From Phycisphaerae bacterium (lineage in GTDB: Bacteria > Planctomycetota > Phycisphaerae > UBA1845), in NCBI GenBank assembly GCA_029260015.1, contig JAJDEB010000036.1:558001-622000 (forward strand): DNA of 64,000 nt. The letters run 5' to 3'. Positions within the stretch are counted from its first letter, which is position 1. Every line of letters starts with the position of its first letter. Below, one piece after another: positions 62,695 through 64,000 of the stretch. The notes beneath the pieces are model-generated. The model had not been told where the DNA came from, did no database searches, and saw nothing but the letters and a program-made list of their open reading frames with translations. The position numbers were made by a program, and so were the translations under genes.

Positions 62695-64000
62695 ATTCGA
62701 AAAAATTTCAACAGGTCAAGTCATTGTTTTTGGAAGTGTGCGACCTTTCGCCAGACGAACGGAACCGCTTGCTTGACGAACGTTGTGGCGACGATGCCTT
62801 GCTGCGCACTGCGGTCGAAAAACTACTCGCCCACGATGCGGACCCCGTGAGTTTGGGAGAGGGGGCGATGCCGCGCGCCCAGCTCGAACAGTTCTTCGAT
62901 GAGTTTAGCGAAGTCTCGGGCGAGGATCGAGCGAGGTCCGATCACCTTCCAGATACAATCGGCAACTATAGAATCCTCAGCCGGCTTGGCGAAGGCGGAT
63001 TCGGTACAGTCTTTCAGGCCGAACAGCAGATACCCGTCAGGCGTATCGTTGCCATCAAAGTCATCAAGCGCGGGATGGACACCAAACAAGTCATCGCCCG
63101 TTTTGAAGCCGAACGTCAGACACTGGCAATGATGAACCATCCGGGCATTGCCACAGTCTTTGACGCCGGACAAACCGAAACGGGACAGGCATACTTTGTG
63201 ATGGAGTATGTTGCCGGACAATCAGTGACGAGCTTTTGTGATGCCCGCCGATTGAATACCGTCGAGCGAATCGCTCTGTTTGCCAAGATCTGCGACGCTG
63301 TCCGGCACGCCCACATCAAGGGTGTAATTCACCGCGACATCAAACCGTCGAACATCATCGTCGCTGATGGGGGCAACGAGGCGACAGCTCTGCCAAAGAT
63401 CATTGACTTCGGAATTGCAAAGGCGACAGGACCAGACAGCGTAGCGAATACAGCATGGACTCAGGAAGGTCAGTTCCTGGGCACCCCAGCTTATATGAGT
63501 CCCGAGCAAGCGATGTCATCCGGCGCACCGATCGACACACGATCCGACATCTATTCACTGGGCGTCTTGCTTTATGAGATGCTGACTGGGACCACGCCCT
63601 TCGATTCCACAGCATTGCATCTTGGCGGTGTCGCCGAAATGCAACGGATCATACGCGACGTGGACCCGCCTCGCCCCAGCACTCGATTTAGCCCATCCAC
63701 TCGTTGGAGCACGGGCGCCGAGAAGAGCGTCGGAGATGGCGAAACAGGCGGATCGCAAACCTTCTCAAACGCGGCTGCGCGGCGCAACGATCCCGCGTCG
63801 CTCCGTAAGCACTTGCGTGGCGATCTCGATTGGATCGTCATGACGTCATTGGAAAAAGATCCTGCGCGACGCTATCAATCGGTTGGTGAATTCGTCAGTG
63901 ACCTGACGCGCTACCTGGATGATAAACCAGTCAGCGCCCGCCCTCCAACATTTGGATATCGACTTGGCAAGCATGCCCGACGCAATCGCGGAGCGTTGGC
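62691..64000 (+). CDS. Ser/Thr protein kinase, N-terminal part (partial)
   Basis: 436 codons read to the window edge. Residues 1-85 are the helical prologue typical of planctomycete kinases linked to ECF genes (MNSKKFQQVKSLFLEVCDLS). The kinase domain shows LGEGGFGTVFQAEQ, VAIKVIKRGMDTKQVIARFE, VIHRDIKPSNIIV, IDFGIAKATG, GTPAYMSPEQ and DIYSLGVLLYEMLTG. Residues 350-375 hold an insertion between lobes (TRWSTGAEKSVGDGETGGSQ). The rest of the gene, often TPR or WD repeats after a membrane helix, is outside. The start overlaps the ECF stop. Confidence 0.92.
   Translation, partial: MNSKKFQQVKSLFLEVCDLSPDERNRLLDERCGDDALLRTAVEKLLAHDADPVSLGEGAMPRAQLEQFFDEFSEVSGEDRARSDHLPDTIGNYRILSRLGEGGFGTVFQAEQQIPVRRIVAIKVIKRGMDTKQVIARFEAERQTLAMMNHPGIATVFDAGQTETGQAYFVMEYVAGQSVTSFCDARRLNTVERIALFAKICDAVRHAHIKGVIHRDIKPSNIIVADGGNEATALPKIIDFGIAKATGPDSVANTAWTQEGQFLGTPAYMSPEQAMSSGAPIDTRSDIYSLGVLLYEMLTGTTPFDSTALHLGGVAEMQRIIRDVDPPRPSTRFSPSTRWSTGAEKSVGDGETGGSQTFSNAAARRNDPASLRKHLRGDLDWIVMTSLEKDPARRYQSVGEFVSDLTRYLDDKPVSARPPTFGYRLGKHARRNRGAL

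Overview
The window looks like a chromosomal segment of a planctomycete (Planctomycetota), quite possibly of the Phycisphaerae type. This is inferred from gene content only: giant secreted FG-GAP/VCBS proteins with DCN-x-NG-x-PD-x-CE motifs, a SigE-like ECF sigma factor overlapping a Ser/Thr kinase gene, DUF3520 von Willebrand proteins, secreted LamG/dockerin-like proteins and many lipoproteins. There is a moderate GC content, dense protein coding on both strands, and no rRNA, tRNA or CRISPR array that I could recognise.

Layout. 1-3.9 kb (minus strand): a branched-chain amino acid operon, leader peptide - attenuator - ilvB - small subunit - ilvC - leuA (only the first 25 codons of leuA are inside the window). 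4-12.8 kb (plus): a DUF962 membrane protein coupled to gamma-glutamyltransferase, a double FHA protein, histidine degradation genes hutH and hutU, then a dipeptide epimerase and an N-acetylmuramoyl-alanine amidase lipoprotein that suggest murein peptide recycling. 12.8-17.5 kb: mutS, and on the other strand endonuclease IV, YjbQ and a receiver/XRE regulator. 18-27 kb: a large secreted TPR-containing protein, a P1B metal ATPase, a small Cys-motif protein, ArsM, two Cys-rich lipoproteins and a tandem universal stress protein. 27-31.7 kb: secreted lipoproteins and a membrane Ser/Thr kinase. 32-35.6 kb (minus): an MnmE-like GTPase without the C-terminal CxGK motif, coaX, obgE and rpmA. 36-43 kb: a PilZ protein, a TadG-like vWA protein, and an ECF sigma factor coupled to an anti-sigma/vWA fusion.

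43.2-52.8 kb holds an extended MoxR-type locus: B-box-like membrane protein, polytopic protein, DUF4129, DUF4350, MoxR ATPase and DUF58, several with overlapping stop/start codons, then SpoIIM (opposite strand), two RDD proteins and two further membrane proteins. 52.8-62 kb is a secreted-protein region with an NHL-like lipoprotein, a LamG/dockerin gene cut off at its 5' end next to an IS256-family transposase remnant, and a roughly 1,737-residue FG-GAP protein. The window ends with an ECF sigma factor overlapping a Ser/Thr kinase that runs off the right edge.

Two regulatory or structural themes stand out. First, the ilv operon is preceded by an ORF whose last third is saturated with Val, Leu and Ile codons, followed 28 nt later by an intrinsic terminator; this is the classic layout of transcription attenuation. 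Second, intergenic spaces carry at least four sequence families of small palindromes flanked by the tetranucleotide GTAG (REP/REPIN-like), often as inverted pairs 55-70 bp long, and these touch the ends of ilvC, mutS, hutH, mnmE and a small orphan gene. No RAYT transposase gene is visible here that could have spread them.
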